Shown here piece by piece: positions 7,556-10,125 of a DNA stretch of 10,125 bases. The notes beneath the pieces are model-generated. The model was not told the origin of the DNA and made no database searches. It saw nothing but the letters and a program-made list of their open reading frames with translations. This stretch comes from UBA7803 sp049454295 (lineage in GTDB: Bacteria > Pseudomonadota > Gammaproteobacteria > Pseudomonadales > Azotimanducaceae). The stretch is from assembly GCA_049454295.1 (NCBI GenBank), contig JBMTYG010000114.1, positions 1 through 10,125 on the forward strand. The letters are read 5' to 3'. A program made the translations under genes and the position numbers. Every line of letters starts with the position of its first letter. The first letter of the stretch is position 1.

Positions 7556-7666
7556 TCAGGAAAATGCAATGATGTCGCCTACGCTCATCCCGACAAGACC
7601 CCAGACGACGGTCATTAGGGCAAAGGCGCGGACCACGTCAGGCACATAGGTCGGATGGGATTTCAC
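7556..7666 (-). pseudogene. ccoN: CcoN (cbb3 oxidase subunit I) N-terminal remnant, or a small one-helix membrane protein
   Basis: A 36-codon ORF, GTG start, ending at TGA 7558-7556. The product has a short polar leader followed by DVVRAFALMTVVWGLVGMSV and a hydrophobic tail. This closely matches what I know of the first transmembrane helix of CcoN, the heme-copper catalytic subunit of cbb3 oxidase (the VVRQF...MTVVWGVVGM pattern), including its position near the N-terminus. It lacks the rest of CcoN (normally about 470 residues, with the heme and CuB histidines). AAGGAG (7672-7677, minus strand) stands 5 bases before the GTG, and the GTG overlaps the stop of the upstream receiver gene (GTGA), so translation is probably coupled. 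The presence of the ccoI remnant downstream supports a ccoN remnant. A genuine small membrane protein is the alternative. Confidence 0.65.
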
Positions 7667-8097
7667 AGAGGCTCCTTGCACACGCCTCGATCAAAGTGCT
7701 CGGTGTTGACAGGTTGATCGGTGAGGAAATCGATCAGGCTTTGCTGTATCAACGGCTTGAAGAACACGTTGCTGACGCCGCTTGCCTGTGCCCGAGCCAT
7801 GACGTTGCGGTCTTTGCGGCTGGTCAATAGCGCAAGCCGTGCACTGGGGTGTCGCCCGCGAACCTGGTCGATGAGCGCGTAGCCGGACCCGTCCGGCAGG
7901 TCTGTCTCGCAGGCGAGGCAAGCGATCGGGGAGTTGTCGATGGTTTTGAGAAACTCGCCACCGGTGGCGAATATCTGGATCGGGTGATTGTCGAGCGCGA
8001 GCAGGGTGGCCAGGCTGTCGCGGATAGCGGGGTCGCCATCGATAACAATGATTCGGCCTTCCGCCGTGTGCACGAGTGCGCTGCTGTTCCAGTTCAT
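7663..8097 (-). CDS. Stand-alone receiver-domain protein with Glu at the phosphorylation position
   Basis: A 144-residue protein consisting of a single response-regulator receiver domain (about residues 15-126) with no DNA-binding or enzymatic output domain. It keeps the acidic pair Asp20/Asp22 (IVIDGDPAIRDSL), the switch Thr92 and the conserved Lys114 (FFKPL). At the phosphoacceptor position, four residues before the conserved Pro of the LPDGSG loop, it has Glu64 rather than Asp; Asp66 is nearby but out of register. It lies 111 bp downstream of fixJ on the same strand and may modulate FixL/FixJ signalling, which is inference. The ATG at 8097 lacks a clear Shine-Dalgarno site; GTG at codon 9 is an alternative start. 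Its last codons contain the ribosome site of the next ORF. Confidence 0.85.
   Translation of the reverse strand: MNWNSSALVHTAEGRIIVIDGDPAIRDSLATLLALDNHPIQIFATGGEFLKTIDNSPIACLACETDLPDGSGYALIDQVRGRHPSARLALLTSRKDRNVMARAQASGVSNVFFKPLIQQSLIDFLTDQPVNTEHFDRGVCKEPL
7672..7677 (-). promoter_or_regulatory. Shine-Dalgarno site inside the receiver gene for the CcoN-like ORF
   Basis: AAGGAG on the minus strand within the last codons of the receiver gene, 5 bases before GTG at 7666. This near-consensus site shows that the CcoN-like frame is, or was, a true translation start. Confidence 0.7.
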
Positions 8098-8158
8098 CAG
8101 CGCGTAAGGTTAGAGAATCTAGCTCGCTGCCTGAATACGGGAAAGCCGCATACGGCAC

Positions 8159-8191
8159 AGCCGCAGCAACGCCCTTGGGGCGGCTGCGGCT
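8159..8191 (-). other. GC-rich stem-loop downstream of fixJ
   Basis: AGCCGCAGC (8159-8167) is exactly complementary to GCTGCGGCT (8183-8191). Inside, after an AA bulge, CGCCC (8170-8174) pairs with GGGCG (8178-8182) around a TTG loop, giving about 14 base pairs in total. It starts 17 bases after the fixJ stop. No T-tract follows on the minus strand, so it is not a canonical intrinsic terminator. A second AGCCGCA copy (8144-8150) could pair alternatively with the 3' arm. It may protect the fixLJ transcript 3' end or attenuate read-through into the receiver gene. Confidence 0.55.
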
Positions 8192-8208
8192 CGCGGTGTC
8201 AATGGGGA

Positions 8209-8841
8209 TCAGGCGGTGGCGGTTGCCTGGTCCAGTGTCAGCTTCATTCGAACGAGATCCGCGAGGGTGCGCGCCCGCGTTTTTTGCATCACCTGACTAC
8301 GATGAATCTCCACCGTCCGCTCGCTGATGCCCAGTTCGATCGCGACCACCTTGTTCGCTTGGCCTGAAGCGACGCGTTCGAACACCTCATGTTCTCGTGG
8401 CGTCAGGGAGGCGACATGGTTGCGGATGCGTTCCAGATTTTGCCATTCTCCGCGCTGCCCGCGGTCCAGCTGCAGGGCGTCCTGGATGCGGTCGAGCAGT
8501 TCCTGATCGCGAAACGGCTTACGGATAAAATCCACCGCGCCGCGCTTCATAGCCTCGACGGCCATCGGGATGTCGCCGTGTCCCGTGATAAAAACAATCG
8601 GGATCGGAGCATTCATGGCATGCAAGTGGGACTGTAGTTCGAGACCGCTCATACCGGGCATGCGAATGTCCAGCACCAGGCAGCCACTACGTTGGGGAGA
8701 ATACGCCGCGAGAAATTCCTGGGCGCTTGCGTAGGCCTCGTGTCGCAGGTCGATGGTCTCGAGCATAAGCGCAATGGCGTCGCGCACCGGTTCGTCGTCG
8801 TCAACGACAAAGACGGTCGGCTGCTGTTCAGATGGATTCAT
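8209..8841 (-). CDS. fixJ: Two-component response regulator, FixJ family
   Basis: A 210-residue transcription factor. The receiver domain (about 8-123) has Asp14/Asp15 (VVDDDEPVRD), phosphoacceptor Asp58 (LVLDIRMPGMSG), Thr86 and Lys108 (RKPF). The C-terminal LuxR-type helix-turn-helix (about 143-203) starts SLTPREHEVFERVASG and includes the recognition helix region ISERTVEIHRSQVMQK. The real start is ATG at 8841: the frame is open further upstream but that sequence is antisense to fixL's coding logic and not homologous. GGGAG (8853-8857) lies 11 bases upstream. It overlaps the end of fixL by 14 bp, so the cognate pair is translationally linked. In rhizobia FixJ activates fixK and, through it, cbb3 oxidase genes under low oxygen. 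No fixK is in this window; the cco remnants downstream fit the same theme. Confidence 0.93.
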   Translation of the reverse strand: MNPSEQQPTVFVVDDDEPVRDAIALMLETIDLRHEAYASAQEFLAAYSPQRSGCLVLDIRMPGMSGLELQSHLHAMNAPIPIVFITGHGDIPMAVEAMKRGAVDFIRKPFRDQELLDRIQDALQLDRGQRGEWQNLERIRNHVASLTPREHEVFERVASGQANKVVAIELGISERTVEIHRSQVMQKTRARTLADLVRMKLTLDQATATA

Positions 8842-10072
8842 GATCGTGATCGCTCCCTGGCAAGGTGAAGTGAAACGTCGCGCCGGGTTCTGGTGCCGCG
8901 TGATTGCAGAACCCGAGTTCGCCGCCGTGTTCGGTGATGATCGTGCGGCAGATTGAGAGCCCCATTCCCATGCCGTCTCGCTTGGTGGTGTGGAAAGCAC
9001 TGAAAATGAGGTCGCGCTGGTCGTCAGGAACGCCTGGCCCCTGATCATCGACGGCGACCATCACGCCGCCTTGAGGCAGCGCACGCGTTCTGACGCGCAC
9101 TTGATTGCCGTGCGCGCGCTTGATGTCGTTCATGGCATCGATCGCATTTCGGATCAGGTTCAGGGCAACCTGTTGAATCTGGACCGGATCTGCGCGAACG
9201 CGGGCGACAGTTGGGTCGAGGTCAAAATTCAGTTCGATATCGTTCAACCGAGCGTCGCCCTCGGTCAGCTTGAGGAGATCGGTTAGCAAAGCATTGATGT
9301 TGACGAGCTCCCGCTCCGCGGGATCAGCTCGGGTGAAACGCTGAATCCGCTCGATGATGGCCCCTGCGCGGAGGGACTGGGTGTTCAGCTTGTCCAGCGC
9401 CATGGATAGCTTGTTGAGGTCCGGTGCTTCTCTCTGCAGAAGCTTGAGGCCTGACTGGGCGTACATGGCGATTGCCGTCAGCGGCTGATTGATTTCGTGG
9501 GCGATACTGGCGGTCATTTCCCCCATGGTGGAGAGCCTACCGACATGCGCGAGCCGCTCACGTTGCTCGGTGAGCATCTCCTGGGTTGCTCGTTGTTCGG
9601 ACAGGTCACGCAGAAAGCCGGTAAATCGTCGACGACCAGCAAGCCTGACTTCGCTCACCGATAGGTGGACGGGCAAGCGCTTGCCTTGCTTGGTCACCGC
9701 TTCGAGTTCCCGACCGATGCCTATGATCCGGGCCTCGCCCGTTTCGATGTAGCGGCGGATGTAGCCGGTGTGATGTCGCCGGTGTTCCGGACCCATGAGC
9801 ACGTCGACTTGGGCGCCCGTGAGCTCTCCGGGTTGATAGCCCAGGAGCTTTTCTGCAGCAGCGTTTACCATTTCGATCCGGCCGGTTTCGTCGATCAGGA
9901 CAATGCCATCCACGGCTGTGCGCAGGATGGCCATCATTTCCGCCTCCCGGCGGGTATGGTCGGTCACATCGACAAGGACGCCGAGCGTTCTGTGGTCTTG
10001 CTCGTCGCTCTCGAGCGGCTGGCAGTGCACGTCGAACCATCGTGGATCTCCGCTCGCAAGTGTTGCTTGCAC
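8828..10072 (-). CDS. fixL: Heme-PAS oxygen-sensor histidine kinase, FixL family, 5'-truncated
   Basis: From GTG at 10072 the frame gives 414 residues. Residues 1-45 are only the C-terminal (PAC) part of a first PAS domain (DPRWFDVHCQPL, LGVLVDVTD). The second PAS (about 46-160) is a FixL heme domain: His101 aligns with the proximal heme ligand (H200 of Bradyrhizobium FixL), and Arg121 in IIGIGR, exactly 20 residues later, aligns with distal R220. The kinase follows: His192 in the H-box (SIAHEINQPL), N-box NLIRNAIDAM, G1 DDQGPGVP and G2 GMGMGLSI. No membrane segment is present, so it is probably soluble here. Upstream of 10072 the frame runs into foreign sequence with TGA at 10108-10106, and no Shine-Dalgarno site precedes the GTG. 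The native start is therefore lost. Oxygen sensing itself could survive if translation began near Met46-Met47. Confidence 0.9.
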   Translation of the reverse strand: MQATLASGDPRWFDVHCQPLESDEQDHRTLGVLVDVTDHTRREAEMMAILRTAVDGIVLIDETGRIEMVNAAAEKLLGYQPGELTGAQVDVLMGPEHRRHHTGYIRRYIETGEARIIGIGRELEAVTKQGKRLPVHLSVSEVRLAGRRRFTGFLRDLSEQRATQEMLTEQRERLAHVGRLSTMGEMTASIAHEINQPLTAIAMYAQSGLKLLQREAPDLNKLSMALDKLNTQSLRAGAIIERIQRFTRADPAERELVNINALLTDLLKLTEGDARLNDIELNFDLDPTVARVRADPVQIQQVALNLIRNAIDAMNDIKRAHGNQVRVRTRALPQGGVMVAVDDQGPGVPDDQRDLIFSAFHTTKRDGMGMGLSICRTIITEHGGELGFCNHAAPEPGATFHFTLPGSDHDHESI

Positions 10073-10074
10073 GC

Positions 10075-10125
10075 GCGGTGGTGCTGACGGGTGCCGGTCG
10101 TGCCTTCAGCGCGGGTGCGGATCTG
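10075..10125 (+). pseudogene. Enoyl-CoA hydratase/isomerase (crotonase) fragment, lacking its N-terminus
   Basis: The last 17 codons on the + strand read AVVLTGAGRAFSAGADL. This is the signature early core of the crotonase family, where the AFSAGADL segment supplies part of the oxyanion hole for CoA thioesters. The gene continues past the right edge. Upstream of about 10075 the same frame stays open but is simply the antisense of fixL, without the roughly 50 N-terminal residues, start codon or Shine-Dalgarno site expected. The coding start is therefore missing, and the break coincides with the point where fixL is cut on the other strand. Recognition rests on a short but very characteristic motif. 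Confidence 0.7.

Noticed and set aside
8842..9048. 69-residue N-terminal extension of FixJ
   Set aside because: It overlaps the fixL catalytic domain coding sequence and shows no domain character. ATG at 8841 directly begins a standard receiver N-terminus and has a Shine-Dalgarno site.

Overview
The window is GC-rich and densely coded. Its gene set (heme-PAS FixL/FixJ, CcoI/CcoN fragments of a cbb3 oxidase locus, rhomboid protease, thioredoxin reductase, molybdopterin oxidoreductase) suggests a Pseudomonadota, perhaps a gammaproteobacterium. No rRNA, tRNA or taxon-specific marker is present, so this is only a family-level impression.

Left part (1-3100, + strand): the 3' end of a conserved gene of uncertain function, an alpha/beta hydrolase with a cysteine in the nucleophile position, a beta-hydroxyacid dehydrogenase (3-hydroxyisobutyrate dehydrogenase type), and a rhomboid intramembrane protease whose GTG start lies 2 bases after the dehydrogenase stop. 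Close spacing suggests one or two transcripts. A 100-bp convergent gap follows, with no convincing terminator.

Middle part (3201-6329, - strand): a cytoplasmic molybdopterin oxidoreductase with one N-terminal [4Fe-4S] site and a probable Cys metal ligand, followed after 30 bp by trxB, which starts with GTG behind a strong GGAGG.

Right part (6454-10125, mostly - strand): in transcription order, fixL (heme-PAS oxygen-sensor kinase, missing its 5' end), fixJ (overlapping fixL by 14 bp), a stem-loop, a stand-alone receiver protein with Glu at the phosphorylation site, a 36-codon ORF matching the CcoN N-terminus (GTGA overlap with the receiver gene), and a copper P-type ATPase of the CcoI/FixI type that keeps only its two ends. 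This looks like an oxygen-sensing two-component module in front of a cbb3 cytochrome oxidase operon that has been largely deleted. At the far right, fixL breaks off within a PAS domain and abuts, head-on, an internal piece of an enoyl-CoA hydratase gene on the + strand.

The three gene-fragment junctions (about 10072-10081, 7556 and 6676-6686) within 3.5 kb are the most striking feature. They may be genuine erosion and rearrangement of a respiratory locus or an assembly artefact, and sequence alone cannot separate the two. I found no CRISPR array, insertion sequence, tRNA or riboswitch.
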